This document shows, piece by piece, positions 1-8,973 of a DNA stretch of 64,000 nucleotides. The notes below the pieces were generated by a model, which saw only the letters and a list, made by a program, of their open reading frames with translations, did not search any database and was not told the DNA's origin. The DNA is from Brachybacterium sp. FME24 (GTDB taxonomy: Bacteria > Actinomycetota > Actinomycetes > Actinomycetales > Dermabacteraceae). Within the stretch, counting starts at the first letter, position 1. Each line of letters opens with the position of its first letter. The stretch covers positions 1 to 64,000 of the forward strand of contig NZ_JABUXV010000017.1 of the NCBI RefSeq assembly GCF_014897705.1. The letters run 5' to 3'. The position numbers and the translations under genes were made by a program.

Positions 1-22
1 GAGAGTAGGTCGCCGCCGGACA
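1..22 (+). rRNA. rrf: 5S ribosomal RNA, 3' end only
   Basis: The first bases (GAGAGTAGG then CGCCGCCGGACA) match the conserved 3' end of actinobacterial 5S rRNA, the strand that closes the terminal helices of the molecule. A strong terminator follows at once, as expected at the end of an rRNA operon. Only about 20 of some 120 bases are inside the window, so the assignment rests on a short match plus context. Confidence 0.75.
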
Positions 23-29
23 TCTTTGT

Positions 30-88
30 GGGAGTGGGAGAGTGCTGGAGACCCTTTCGAGGGGCTCGCCTCTCCCACTCCCTTTTTT
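30..88 (+). terminator. Rho-independent terminator of the rRNA operon
   Basis: A perfect 13-bp stem (GGGAGTGGGAGAG at 30-42 with CTCTCCCACTCCC at 70-82) is followed directly by six T residues (83-88). The 27-nt loop can form a smaller CCC/GGG hairpin. It is one of the few hairpins in the window with a classical U tract. Confidence 0.9.
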
Positions 89-185
89 CATGCCCACAAG
101 CTCTGCCGCCCCGGGTATCGAGCCCCCGTGCCGGCGCCGGGTAGCGTGCGTCTCACCGCGGTGGGCAGACTTCCCCGGAGCGCCG

Positions 186-1409
186 ATGATGGCGGATGCT
201 AGAGGCATGTCGACCTGCCCGACCGAGACCGTCGCTACACTGCCCGAGAGCGAAGCTGCCCGCCCGCCGGCGCGCGGGCGCCACCCCGTCGTGATCGCCC
301 TGGCGCTCTCCGCCGGCACCGCCGCGCTGGTCGGGGCGGAGTTCATCCCCGCCGGTGTGCTGCCGGGCATGGCTGCCGACCTCGCCGTCACCGAGGGGCA
401 GGCAGGCCTGACGATCGCCGCCACCGCCCTCGCCGGAGCGCTCACCGCCCCCACGATCGCGTCGCTCCTTCCCCGGACGGACCGGCGCACGGTGCTGCTG
501 ACCCTGCTTCTGCTGGCGATCATCTCGAATGCGATCGTCGCGGTCGCGCCGACCCTGACGGTGGTGCTCGCGGCCCGTGTTCTCCTGGGCATCGCCATCG
601 CAGGCTTCTGGTCGTTCGCACTGTCGGTCGGCGTCCAGGTGACGGGAAAGGCTGCCCTCGTCTCGACCACGGTCGCACTCGGCACCAGTACGGCCACCAT
701 CATCGGTGTGCCCGTCTCGTCCGTGCTCGGAGACATCATCGGCTGGCGTGCCGTGTTCCTGGTGATCTCCGTGCTGACCCTCGCCGCGGGCGTGGTGCTG
801 TGGCGGATGCTGCCCCCGGTCCCCGCGCAGCCCGGAGCGGGGCTTGCGATGATGCGCGCAGTGCTCACCAACCGACGCCTGGTCCTCGGAGTCGCGGTGA
901 TCTTCGTCGCCGCCTTCGCCAACTTCATCGCCTACCCGTACATCCGGGTCGCGATCGAGGAGATCGATGCGGCCGCGGTCTCCGTCCTGCTGCTGGCGTG
1001 GGGACTCGGCGGCCTGCTGGGCAACCTGGCCGGCGGCTACCTCTCGTCCCGATGGCTGCGCTGGGCGGCAACTGCAGGGCCGGCCATCTTCGCCATCGCA
1101 CTGGCGATGCTGGCCTCCACAGATCAGACCTGGGTGCTCGCTGCAGCGGTCATCCTCTGGGGCGTCGGCTTCAACATGGTGCCCGTGACCACCCAGTTGT
1201 GGGTCTCGGCGATCGAGCCCCGTCGCGTCGAATCAGCGATGGCCCTCCAGGTCACCGCCTTCCAGGTAGCGATCATGACCGGTGCCGTGGTGGGCGGGGT
1301 GCTCGTGGATTCCGACGGCCCTGCGGCGGCCATGACGCTCGGAGCGTGCGTCGCAGGTCTCGCAGCGATCGGCTTCGCCTCCATCAGGGTGCGGCCGCGA
1401 ACTGTGTGA
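186..1409 (+). CDS. MFS transporter, drug/sugar efflux type
   Basis: About 407 residues with twelve hydrophobic segments, typical of the DHA1/AraJ-type efflux branch of the major facilitator superfamily. Visible marks are the motif LLPRTDRRTVLL after the second helix and the early segment ALVGAEFIPAGVLPGMAADL, common in these proton-driven exporters. An in-frame extension runs back to position 42 but would cross the rRNA terminator. I chose ATG 186 because GGAG lies 5 nt upstream; ATG 207 is the alternative. The gene stands alone after the rRNA operon. Its substrate cannot be read from the sequence. Confidence 0.85.
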   Translation: MMADARGMSTCPTETVATLPESEAARPPARGRHPVVIALALSAGTAALVGAEFIPAGVLPGMAADLAVTEGQAGLTIAATALAGALTAPTIASLLPRTDRRTVLLTLLLLAIISNAIVAVAPTLTVVLAARVLLGIAIAGFWSFALSVGVQVTGKAALVSTTVALGTSTATIIGVPVSSVLGDIIGWRAVFLVISVLTLAAGVVLWRMLPPVPAQPGAGLAMMRAVLTNRRLVLGVAVIFVAAFANFIAYPYIRVAIEEIDAAAVSVLLLAWGLGGLLGNLAGGYLSSRWLRWAATAGPAIFAIALAMLASTDQTWVLAAAVILWGVGFNMVPVTTQLWVSAIEPRRVESAMALQVTAFQVAIMTGAVVGGVLVDSDGPAAAMTLGACVAGLAAIGFASIRVRPRTV

Positions 1410-1446
1410 CCGGAGGGGCGCGCCCTTCACCGGGGCGCAGTGGTCC

Positions 1447-1719
1447 TCAGAAGTTCTCGTCGAGGTTCTTCTCGAGCAGAGCAGCCAGAGCGTTCAGCGA
1501 CTCCTCGGCCTCGTCACCCTCGGCGCGCAGCGTCACCTCGTCCCCGTGGTCGACGTTCAGGGTGAGCAGCATGAGGATGCTGGAGGCCTGCACGGGGGAA
1601 GCGCCGACCTTCTCGATGGTGACAGCGGCCGATTGCTCGCTGGCCGCTTGGGAGAAGATCGCCGCGGGACGGGCATGGAGCCCGCTGGTGCTGGCGATCT
1701 TCACGGTACGTTCTGGCAT
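1447..1719 (-). CDS. ptsH: Phosphocarrier protein HPr of the PTS
   Basis: A 90-residue protein with the HPr active-site motif GLHARPA, whose histidine takes phosphate from enzyme I and passes it to EIIA proteins. The region that holds regulatory Ser46 in Firmicutes is ASSILMLL here, so a serine is present at the matching place. The start is ATG 1719; an in-frame TTG two codons upstream is less likely. An AAAGGCG sequence precedes the ATG, and a TACGCT -10 box (minus strand, 1750-1755) would give a leader of about 25 nt. A lone PTS EIIA gene lies at 57740; no enzyme I gene is in the window. Confidence 0.92.
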   Translation of the reverse strand: MPERTVKIASTSGLHARPAAIFSQAASEQSAAVTIEKVGASPVQASSILMLLTLNVDHGDEVTLRAEGDEAEESLNALAALLEKNLDENF

Positions 1720-1985
1720 CTCCAACGCCTTTCTCGACGAGTGGCTCCCAGCGTAACGTCGCGCGGGACCGAATCGTGCCGCGACGCCGCTCGACGGCGA
1801 CAGCGGCCTCCACCTCGCTGTTCACCCCTGGTTCACCGATTCGTGGGACTGGCCGAGAGAAACCGGACATCTGCTCTAAATCGTGTCCGCCGACGGCCCA
1901 TTGGCCTGTAGCGTTCGGCACGAACCGTCAGGGGTGGCGGGTCGAGAGGGAGCGCGGGTCGCGGGGGAGCGCTCCGGGGGAGAGC

Positions 1986-2840
1986 TCACCGAAATCCGCC
2001 GACGACGCCCGGGCTGTCGTAACCGGACATCCCCGGTGGCATCGACAGCCGGCTCGTCGGCCCCAAGGAGTCACGGCCGACGTCGGTCAGCGCGAACCAG
2101 GCGATCATGTCCCTGTCGGGCGTGCGCCCGCCGAGCGCCGCCCACGTGGTCCCGATGTGTTCGACGATCTCCGGGAGCGGGAGGTCCCAGGGTGTGAACC
2201 GCCCGTCGGCCGCGAATCCGGCTCGGAGCTCCCCGCGGGCGAGCATGCGCGCGAGCAGCATCGTGCCTCGTCGTTCGAACTCCCTGTCCTCCAAGGCCCC
2301 GGCGTGTGCCAGCACCTGCACCACGTGCCCTGGATGCAGCCAGGCGTCCCGACCGAGCTCCCGCAGGTGTTCGTCCAACGCGCTGGGCCGGGAGTCGGCG
2401 TGCGCGGCCAGTGCCTCCGGTGTCGCATGGATCGCCGCACCGGGCGGCTCAGCGGTGATCCGGCCCTTCTCGTCGGCGCTCAGCAGTGCACCGCGGGGGC
2501 CGTCCAGGCGCCAGCGAGGTGTCGTCGTCAGTCGCAACGGGCCTGACCGGGCCTGCAGGAAGAGTGTCAGAAGTCCGTCGCCCAGCATCTCGGCTCCGGC
2601 GATGGTGGCCCCGAGCAGCCGTGGATCACGCAGGCCGACGGCGGCCTCGGACTCGGGTGGGGACGCGGGAGAGTCGAGTCGCTGGATCCGGGAGTGCAGC
2701 ACCCATCCGCGCCCCGTGACGGTCCAGGTCCCACGGGAGGCGACGCGGGTATGGATGATCGACTGGCCTGTCAGCTCCTCGAGCAGGGGATGGCCCTGCG
2801 GCTGCTGGCGCCCGGTGAGGCCGGACAGGAAACTGGCCAT
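1986..2840 (-). CDS. Hypothetical protein
   Basis: A 284-residue soluble protein I do not recognise. It has no signal peptide and no membrane segment. The first half looks rich in strands (WTVTGRGWVLHSRI; LRLTTTPRWRLDG) and the second half is helical (LDEHLRELGRDAWLH; RGTMLLARMLARGEL). ATG 2840 is chosen because CAGGA lies about 8 nt upstream; a TTG at 2858 is the longer option. It is divergent from the TetR gene at 2890, with only about 49 bp between the starts, so the regulator could control it. That link is inference. Confidence 0.7.
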   Translation of the reverse strand: MASFLSGLTGRQQPQGHPLLEELTGQSIIHTRVASRGTWTVTGRGWVLHSRIQRLDSPASPPESEAAVGLRDPRLLGATIAGAEMLGDGLLTLFLQARSGPLRLTTTPRWRLDGPRGALLSADEKGRITAEPPGAAIHATPEALAAHADSRPSALDEHLRELGRDAWLHPGHVVQVLAHAGALEDREFERRGTMLLARMLARGELRAGFAADGRFTPWDLPLPEIVEHIGTTWAALGGRTPDRDMIAWFALTDVGRDSLGPTSRLSMPPGMSGYDSPGVVGGFR

Positions 2841-2889
2841 GTGGTCATCCTGCCCCAAAAGGCGCGGGCCTGCGGGCTACCATGGAGCA

Positions 2890-3567
2890 ATGCCCAGCAC
2901 AGACGGCCGCGCGCCGGACCCCAGGCCGGCGAGAACCAGGGCGGCGATCTTCGCCGCGGCACGCGATCTCAGCGCGAGTGACGGCGAAGTCACCGTGAAC
3001 GCCCTCGCCCACCGGGCCGGCGTCAGTCGAGCGGCGTTCTACAGCCATTTCTCCGGTCTCGACGACCTGATGGGCGCGATGCTCGGAGCTATGTTCGACC
3101 GTCAGCAGGAGCGCAGTGCCGAGCTCGCGGCCGAAGGCAGGTCCATCCAGGAGATGGTTCAGGTCGCCGCTGCGACCATGGTCGCCTATGTGGCCCACCA
3201 CCATGCCTTCCTGCGCGGTGCGCTGGACTGGAAGTTCACCCACCGCACCTACATGATCCTGGTCGACACGCTGGCCGATCTGCACGTCGTCGCCCTGGGT
3301 CACCTCGGCGACCAGGTACCGTCCTACCTGCCCGTCCCGGAGACGGGCAGGTTCTTCGCGGGAGGCTCGCTGGACCTGCTCACCCGGTGGCTCGTCGAGA
3401 CGGAGCAGGATGCCCGCGACGGGAAGGAGCTCGATCGGGAGCCGCTCCTGGGCGCCCTGCTGCGGCTGCTGCCGAGCTGGTACACCGGCCTGAGCCCGGA
3501 GGACCCGATCCCGCAGGAGCTGGTCATCGAGTGGCTCATCCCGGAGCCCCAGGAACCGGACGACTGA
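2890..3567 (+). CDS. TetR/AcrR family transcriptional regulator
   Basis: A 225-residue protein with an N-terminal TetR helix-turn-helix: TRAAIFAAARDL, then VNALAHRAGVSRAAFYSHF at about residues 30-55. The C-terminal ligand domain is unassigned. A TACCAT hexamer (2878-2883) sits exactly 6 nt before the ATG, so the gene may be transcribed leaderless; a GGAG only 2 nt from the ATG is too close for normal initiation. Its stop directly abuts the stop of the convergent peptidase gene, with no spacer. Confidence 0.88.
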   Translation: MPSTDGRAPDPRPARTRAAIFAAARDLSASDGEVTVNALAHRAGVSRAAFYSHFSGLDDLMGAMLGAMFDRQQERSAELAAEGRSIQEMVQVAAATMVAYVAHHHAFLRGALDWKFTHRTYMILVDTLADLHVVALGHLGDQVPSYLPVPETGRFFAGGSLDLLTRWLVETEQDARDGKELDREPLLGALLRLLPSWYTGLSPEDPIPQELVIEWLIPEPQEPDD

Positions 3568-4929
3568 TCAGCAGTCCCGTGCCAGGCGCAGCAGCACCCG
3601 CGCGCCGAAACGCACCGCATCGACGGGGACCCGCTCGTCGACCCCGTGGAACAGCGGCGCGAAGTCGAGATCCTTGGGCAGCTGGAGCGGCGCGAAACCG
3701 TAGCCGGTGATGCCGAGCTCCCGGTACAGGGACTTGTTGTCCGTGCCGCCGCTGAGGCAGTACGGAAGCACCCGGGAGCCGGGATCCTCCGCCTGGATGG
3801 ACTGGGTCATCACGCTGACCAGGGCGGAGTCGCGCGGGGAGTCCACCGAGTTGCCGATGTGGTCGATGACCACCTCGACGTGCTCCCCGGTGAGTTCGTC
3901 CAGCAGGGCCAACAGCTCATCCTGATGCCCCGGGAGGAAGCGGGCGTCGAAGGTCGCCTCGGCCGTCTGCGGGATGACGTTGCCCTTGTACCCGGAGCTC
4001 AGCATCGTCATGTTCACCGAGTCGCCGAGGGTGCCGGAGACGAACTGGCGCGCCCCGCCCAGGAGCGGCAGGAACTCGCGGATGTCCTGCTCGTCCCAGC
4101 CGATGCCGGTGATCTCGGTGACCCCGTCGAACAGGTCCCGCACGCTCGCGATGCACTCGAAGGGGAACTCGTGCTCGTCGATCGCGGTGATCGCGCGGGC
4201 CAGACGCACGATGGCGTTCTCCTCGTTGGGGACGGAGCCGTGCCCGGCGCGGCCGATGGCCCGCAGCCTGCCCCAGGCCAGCCCCTTCTCCGCGGTCTGG
4301 ACGAGGTAGGCGCGCACGTCCTCGCCGGTGTCCTTCTCCGGCAGAGTGATCGAATAGCCTCCGACCTCGCTGATCGCTTCCGTCATGCCGTCGAACAGCT
4401 CCGGGCGGTGCTCGACCATCCATTCGCTGCCCCACACCCCGCCGTTCTCCTCGTCGGCGAAGAAGACGAACAGCAGATCGCGCGGGGGAGCCTGTCGGGT
4501 GCGGGCCAGATGCCTCGCCAGCGCCAGGATCATCCCCACCATGTCCTTCATGTCCACGGCGCCGCGGCCGTAGATCATACCGTCGCGGATCTCCGCGCCG
4601 AAGGGGTCCGCCGACCAGTCCTCGGCCCGGGCCGGCACCACGTCGAGATGACCGTGGATGACCAGGCCGCCGCGTTCGGGGTTCGCGCCGCTGAGGCGGA
4701 CGAAGACACTGGGGCGCCCCGGTGCGGACTCGTGCACCTCAGGCGCCAGGCCCACCTCGCGCAGCTTCGCGACGACGTAGTCGGCCGCTTCCGTCTCCCC
4801 TGTGCCCCAGGTCTCGGGGTCATTGCCGCCGAAGTTGGTGGTGTCGATCCGGATCAGGTCACGGGTGAACTCCACCGCCTCGTCCTGCAGCGCAGTGAGC
4901 TCGTCGGCGGTCGGGTCAGCGATCGGCAT
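3568..4929 (-). CDS. M20/M25/M40 family zinc metallopeptidase
   Basis: A 453-residue dipeptidase/deacylase of the M20 family. Metal and catalytic motifs in order are HGHLDVVP (about residue 93), GRGAVDMKDM (about 120) and FFADEENGG (about 160), with the di-zinc ligands His, Asp, Glu-Glu and a late His. The dimerisation insert is present and the length is normal. Related actinobacterial proteins are annotated as cytosolic dipeptidases or acetylornithine-deacetylase-like enzymes; the substrate cannot be settled here. The gene follows dps on the same strand, but a hairpin between them suggests separate transcription. Confidence 0.9.
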   Translation of the reverse strand: MPIADPTADELTALQDEAVEFTRDLIRIDTTNFGGNDPETWGTGETEAADYVVAKLREVGLAPEVHESAPGRPSVFVRLSGANPERGGLVIHGHLDVVPARAEDWSADPFGAEIRDGMIYGRGAVDMKDMVGMILALARHLARTRQAPPRDLLFVFFADEENGGVWGSEWMVEHRPELFDGMTEAISEVGGYSITLPEKDTGEDVRAYLVQTAEKGLAWGRLRAIGRAGHGSVPNEENAIVRLARAITAIDEHEFPFECIASVRDLFDGVTEITGIGWDEQDIREFLPLLGGARQFVSGTLGDSVNMTMLSSGYKGNVIPQTAEATFDARFLPGHQDELLALLDELTGEHVEVVIDHIGNSVDSPRDSALVSVMTQSIQAEDPGSRVLPYCLSGGTDNKSLYRELGITGYGFAPLQLPKDLDFAPLFHGVDERVPVDAVRFGARVLLRLARDC

Positions 4930-4962
4930 GCGGGGTCCTCCTGGGGTCGGGCCCTCACGGTA

Positions 4963-4997
4963 CTCGGCGCCACCCCCGCGAAGGGGACGGCGCCGAG
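4963..4997 (-). terminator. Hairpin terminator after dps
   Basis: A 9-bp stem CTCGGCGCC/GGCGCCGAG encloses a CCCC/GGGG inner stem, between the end of dps and the start of the M20 gene. There is no U tract. Confidence 0.6.
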
Positions 4998-5022
4998 GCG
5001 GGAGACGTGCAGTGTCAGCAGG

Positions 5023-5514
5023 TCAGGCCTGCGAACCCTCCAGGTGGGCGCGGAGGAACCACTGGAACTTCTCCAGTCCCCGGGTCTGCTCGACCAGGAT
5101 GTCCTCGGTCATGGGGTCCAGTTCGCCGGCCAGGGTGACGGCCTTCCGGTTCGAGGAGATGATGCCCGCGTAGACCTCGTCCAGCGCTGTCAGGTGCTCC
5201 TGGGTATCGGCCTTGCCGAGGGTGTAATCGGACCAGCTGCGCTCGGCGACGATCCGCCCGGGGGTGCCGACGGGGGAGGCGCCCAGCTGGGCGATCCGCT
5301 CCGCCAGATCGTCGGTGTAGCCGCGAACCTCCTCCACCTGGGGATCCAGCATCTCGTGCACCGCGATGAAGCGGGGTCCCACGACGTTCCAGTGCGCGTG
5401 CTTGAGCGTGAGGTGGAGGTCGTTCATCGCGTGCAGCCGATCCTGCAGGGCCTCGACGAGCCGGAGGGAGTCCTCGGTGCCGAGGCCGGGAACGGTGTAT
5501 GAGAGGTCAGCCAT
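5023..5514 (-). CDS. dps: Dps family DNA-binding ferritin-like protein
   Basis: A 163-residue Dps subunit that stores iron and protects DNA during starvation or oxidative stress. The ferroxidase site shared between subunits is visible: KHAHWN (His41), FIAVHEMLD (His53, Asp57) and DDLAERIAQLG (Asp68, Glu72). The start is ATG 5514, with AGGAGA 7 nt upstream. The frame stays open far upstream, but that extension has no coding character. A short N-terminus without a lysine-rich tail means DNA binding may be weak or use another surface. Confidence 0.93.
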   Translation of the reverse strand: MADLSYTVPGLGTEDSLRLVEALQDRLHAMNDLHLTLKHAHWNVVGPRFIAVHEMLDPQVEEVRGYTDDLAERIAQLGASPVGTPGRIVAERSWSDYTLGKADTQEHLTALDEVYAGIISSNRKAVTLAGELDPMTEDILVEQTRGLEKFQWFLRAHLEGSQA

Positions 5515-5682
5515 GTCGTCTTCTCCTGTGCATCGGGTGTCGATGGTCGTGCATCGATCGTCGCGTGGTTCAACGGAGAAGGGAAGGGGGCTGTTCCTGC
5601 AGGCGCCGACCGCCTGGTCGCTACCGGGGAGCTGGTGCCTCCGTACGATGGGCAGGTATCCGATCCCGCAGGAGGAGCGTCC

Positions 5683-6564
5683 ATGAAGCCGATCGCCACG
5701 ATCCGAGACCGGATCGCCGAGGTGCCGGCCGCGGTGCGCCGACGTACCGACAGCTCGACGACCCACTCCAGGATCCTCGCCGATGCCCGGGCGGTCGCCC
5801 CCGGCATCCCGCGCACTGCTGACTCCGGGCACCTGGTCCGTGCCGCCCGCCGCCTGGTGCGCCGCGCCGCGCAGGACGAGTTCGCCCGCGAGGGAGTGAC
5901 CCAGGTCCGTCTGCCCGACGAGCGCGGGCGCACCGAGCTGCGGCGCGCCGACGTGCCGGGGGGGGCGAGCTTCCACGCGTTCGTCGAGGATGTGCTCTCC
6001 GCGCTCGAGATCGCCCCCAGCGTGCTCGAGCGAGATGATGCGATCGACCTGCGCAATGCGCCCTCCTCGGCGGACCGCTACGGGCTGTCTCCGGAGGTCG
6101 CCTCTGATCTCGCGTCCTACCTTCTGGGGAAGGCGTTCGAACTCGACGACGAGGCGCACGACGTCCAGGAGTTCTTCGCCTCGCAGGCGTCGCGGGTCCG
6201 GGAGGACGTGCGCGCGACCCTGGTGCGTCAGGTCAAGGTGCCGCTCGAGCTGAAGGTCGCACTGGACCGGCACGAGCGGATCGAGAGCGGGCTGCCGCCC
6301 GTGGCGGACGGATTCGAGTCCCCGACGGTCGAAGACTTCGCCTCACCGACCGGCGGGCCGGGCGACGAGGACGCCACCGAGGCGGAACGACAGAGCTTCG
6401 CGGCGCGGGCTCAGGCGGCCTACAACTTCGCGCAGTCCGAGGCCGGCAGGGCCGCGTTCGGCATGCTGCGCACCGGGGCGGAGAAGGCCTACGAGAGGTA
6501 CGGGCAGCGGGAGGGCGAGGTGAAGCCCCCGAAGCCCGGGTCCAAGTCGGCCCCGAAGCGCTGA
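5683..6564 (+). CDS. Hypothetical protein
   Basis: A 293-residue protein with no family I recognise. It is rich in charged helices (LVRAARRLVRRAAQDEFAREG; EVASDLASYLLGKAFELDDE) and ends in a basic proline-rich tail (KPPKPGSKSAPKR). There is no signal peptide or membrane span. The start is well supported: GGAGGA lies 6 nt before ATG 5683, and a TACGAT -10 box at 5644-5649 gives a leader of about 30 nt. It is divergent from dps and ends before a strong hairpin. Confidence 0.75.
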   Translation: MKPIATIRDRIAEVPAAVRRRTDSSTTHSRILADARAVAPGIPRTADSGHLVRAARRLVRRAAQDEFAREGVTQVRLPDERGRTELRRADVPGGASFHAFVEDVLSALEIAPSVLERDDAIDLRNAPSSADRYGLSPEVASDLASYLLGKAFELDDEAHDVQEFFASQASRVREDVRATLVRQVKVPLELKVALDRHERIESGLPPVADGFESPTVEDFASPTGGPGDEDATEAERQSFAARAQAAYNFAQSEAGRAAFGMLRTGAEKAYERYGQREGEVKPPKPGSKSAPKR

Positions 6565-6620
6565 GGGTTCACCCCTCGACGCCGGTAGCTGGGGCGGGCT
6601 TGCGCGGGTCGGGTACGACA

Positions 6621-6657
6621 TGCGGCGCCGGGCCCTCGGTAGGGTCCCGGCGCCGCA
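6621..6657. terminator. Bidirectional hairpin terminator
   Basis: A 12-bp stem TGCGGCGCCGGG/CCCGGCGCCGCA with an inner CCT/AGG helix lies between the convergent genes ending at 6564 and 6702. No U tract on either strand. Confidence 0.75.
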
Positions 6658-6701
6658 CGCGTCAGCAGGTCAGTGGATCAGCAGGCCACTAGGTCTGCAG
6701 G

Positions 6702-7148
6702 TCAGAGAGCAGCCTTCGCGCGGATCTGGCGTTTGATGCGTACGAGCATCCCCGCCATGCCGTTCAGCCGCAGGGGGCTGACGACCTCCGCGAGTCCCAG
6801 TTCGCCGGTCACGGCCTCGGGGGTGTCGAGCACCTCGCCCACCGTGCGTCCGTCCAGAGCTTCCGCGAGGATCGACGCGAAGCCGCGGGTGGTCGGGGCT
6901 TCCGGCGGGGCGGAGAAGAACAGGCGCGCGGTCGCGTCACGGCCCGTGCCGTCCACCTCTGTGATCAGGAAGATCGGCGACTGGCACTCCGGAACCGGCT
7001 CGAGCAGCTCGGGGTGCTCGGCGTAGCGCTCGGGCAATGCCGGAAGGCTCTGCGAGAACTCCAGGAGCAGCTGCAGCCGATCCTTCCCGCCCAGGGCATG
7101 GAAGTCGTCGGCGATCTCGGCGAAAGCTGCGGGCAGTGCGTCGGTCAT
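6702..7148 (-). CDS. sufE: SufE-like cysteine desulfuration protein
   Basis: A 148-residue SufE family protein. SufE takes persulfide sulfur from a SufS-type desulfurase on a conserved cysteine and passes it to Fe-S assembly; here that cysteine is in [10 protein letters not shown]. The sequence matches SufE along its length ([37 protein letters not shown]). It overlaps the upstream sulfurtransferase by 4 bp (ATGA), so the two are co-translated and may share sulfur-trafficking roles. No sufS or sufBCD gene lies alongside. Confidence 0.92.
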   Translation of the reverse strand: MTDALPAAFAEIADDFHALGGKDRLQLLLEFSQSLPALPERYAEHPELLEPVPECQSPIFLITEVDGTGRDATARLFFSAPPEAPTTRGFASILAEALDGRTVGEVLDTPEAVTGELGLAEVVSPLRLNGMAGMLVRIKRQIRAKAAL

Positions 7149-8059
7149 CGGGTGGGGACCTCCCCGGGCTCGGTGCCGACGGCGATGGGCAGGCGCACGG
7201 CGTTGCCCCATTCCGTCCAGGAGCCGTCGTAGTTGCGCACGTTCTCGAAGCCCAGCAGGTACGTCAGCGCGAACCAGGTGTGAGCCGAGCGCTCGCCGAT
7301 GCGGCAGTAGGCGATGACCGGGGCAGAGGTGTCGAAGCCGAGTTCGCCCTGGTAGATCGCCTCGAGATCGGTGCGGGACTTGAAACGGCCGTCCTCCGCC
7401 GCTGCACGCGCCCACGGCACGGACCGGGCCGAGGGGATGTGCCCGCCGCGCACGGTGCCCTCCTGCGGGTAGTCGGGCATGTGGGTGCGCTCGCCGGAGA
7501 ACTCCTGGGGGGAGCGCACATCGACCAGCTGGCCGCCGAGGAAGTCCAGGACGTCCTCGCGGAAGGCGCGGATCGGGGCGTCCTCGCGCTCGATGACGGG
7601 GTACCCGCTCGTCGCGGCCGGTACGGCGTCGGTCGAGGTCGTCAGCTCGCGGCCCTCCGCCTGCCAGGCGGCGCGGCCACCGTCGAGCAGACGCACGTCG
7701 GGGTGGCCGAACAGCTCGAACACCCACAGGGCGTACGCGGCCCACCAGTTCGACTTGTCGCCGTAGACCACGACGGTGGTCTCTCGGGTGATGCCGGAGG
7801 CGTCCATGAGCTTCGCGAAACCCTCGCCGTCGACGTAATCACGGGTGACCTGGTCGTTGAGGTCCAGGTGCCAGTCGATCTTCACGGAGCCGGGGATGTG
7901 GCCGGTCTCGTACAGGAGCACATCTTCGTCGGATTCGACGACGACCAGATTCCCGGAACCTGCCGCGCCGAGGGTGTCGGCCAGCCATTGGGTGGTCACG
8001 AGCTTCTCGGGGTGTGCGTACTCCTGCAGGGCAGGAGTCGGGTCAACAGGAACGGTCAT
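7145..8059 (-). CDS. Thiosulfate/3-mercaptopyruvate sulfurtransferase
   Basis: A 304-residue protein with two tandem rhodanese domains. The inactive N-terminal domain covers about residues 20-140 and the catalytic domain about 165-290, with active loop YCRIGERS around the catalytic cysteine. The layout resembles mycobacterial SseA/CysA enzymes, which move sulfane sulfur from thiosulfate or mercaptopyruvate to thiol acceptors. Coupling to sufE (4-bp overlap) suggests a role in sulfur supply for Fe-S clusters. ATG 8059 follows an AGGTGCC sequence. Confidence 0.92.
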   Translation of the reverse strand: MTVPVDPTPALQEYAHPEKLVTTQWLADTLGAAGSGNLVVVESDEDVLLYETGHIPGSVKIDWHLDLNDQVTRDYVDGEGFAKLMDASGITRETTVVVYGDKSNWWAAYALWVFELFGHPDVRLLDGGRAAWQAEGRELTTSTDAVPAATSGYPVIEREDAPIRAFREDVLDFLGGQLVDVRSPQEFSGERTHMPDYPQEGTVRGGHIPSARSVPWARAAAEDGRFKSRTDLEAIYQGELGFDTSAPVIAYCRIGERSAHTWFALTYLLGFENVRNYDGSWTEWGNAVRLPIAVGTEPGEVPTR

Positions 8060-8321
8060 GGAGGCACCTCTCGAGACGCTGAATGGACTGGCTCCAGTCT
8101 GTCACCGCCGGGCAAGCCGTGGGGAACCGTGCACTGCGCCGGGAGCGGACAGGGGGCCCGTCCCAGGCGCAGATCGCAGTGACCAGGTCGTGCGGAGACC
8201 GAGATGAGCGAGCCCGAACCGGTGTCACCGGCGTGACCGGTCCACGCCTGACCATCGCGGAGGCAGAAACATCAGGCCCGCAGCCCTTCCCCTGCGACTC
8301 CACGGCTCCTACGGTGTCCCC

Positions 8322-8744
8322 ATGGAGAACCTGGAGCAGGAACCCATCGTCCCGCAGCTCGATCTGATCGTCCTGGACTGTCCCGATGCATTGGAGCTCG
8401 CGACCTTCTACGCGAAGCTCCTGCGCTGGCGCCTGGAGGACGGATCGGATCCGGACTGGGCGACCCTCGCCCCGCCGCGCGGAGGCCTCACTCCGGAGAA
8501 TCCCGACGGCGAGGCCACCCTCGCCTTCCAACGGGTCGAGGACTATCAGCGGCCGACCTGGCCCGGTGGTGTCCACCCCCAGCAGTTCCATCTCGACTTC
8601 TCGGTGTCCGACATCGACGGCGCCGAGCCGCAGGTGCTCGCGCTCGGCGCGACCCGGCACGAGCATCAGCCCTCCGCATCCGGCAGCTTCCGGGTCTACG
8701 TCGACCTGGCCGGCCACCCGTTCTGCCTGGTCCACGGAGCCTGA
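8322..8744 (+). CDS. VOC family (glyoxalase-like) protein
   Basis: A 140-residue protein of the vicinal-oxygen-chelate fold: QLDLIVLDCPDALELATFYAKLLRW in the first beta-alpha-beta-beta-beta half and QFHLDFSVSDIDGAE...GHPFCLVH in the second. The His/Glu metal positions look only partly kept, so it may be a binding protein rather than an enzyme. There is no Shine-Dalgarno; TACGGT (8310-8315) lies 6 nt before the ATG, which suggests a leaderless transcript. A strong hairpin follows. Confidence 0.85.
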   Translation: MENLEQEPIVPQLDLIVLDCPDALELATFYAKLLRWRLEDGSDPDWATLAPPRGGLTPENPDGEATLAFQRVEDYQRPTWPGGVHPQQFHLDFSVSDIDGAEPQVLALGATRHEHQPSASGSFRVYVDLAGHPFCLVHGA

Positions 8745-8793
8745 ACCGCACCACCGGCCCCCGTCGATCGCCTGCAGGTGATCGCCCACGACC

Positions 8794-8834
8794 AGCTGAG
8801 CGCCCCACCTCCCGGACAGGTGGGGCGCTCAGCT
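8794..8834. terminator. Perfect hairpin terminator
   Basis: A perfect 17-bp inverted repeat (AGCTGAGCGCCCCACCT and its complement) around a 7-nt loop, 50 bp after the VOC gene. No U tract. Confidence 0.8.
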
Positions 8835-8973
8835 CCGTCGGGCCGACGACGAACAGGCCGACGATGAACAGGCCGCCGGGCGATTTCCCGTGCCGTTCAT
8901 CAGGGCGCCGCCGGGCGGAGGCTCGGCGCACCTAGTGTGGGAGCGCTTCCATACCCGTCCTGAGGAGTCACCC

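Noticed and set aside
42-185. Longer N-terminus for the MFS gene
   Set aside because: It would be translated from within the rRNA operon terminator and has no transporter-like sequence.
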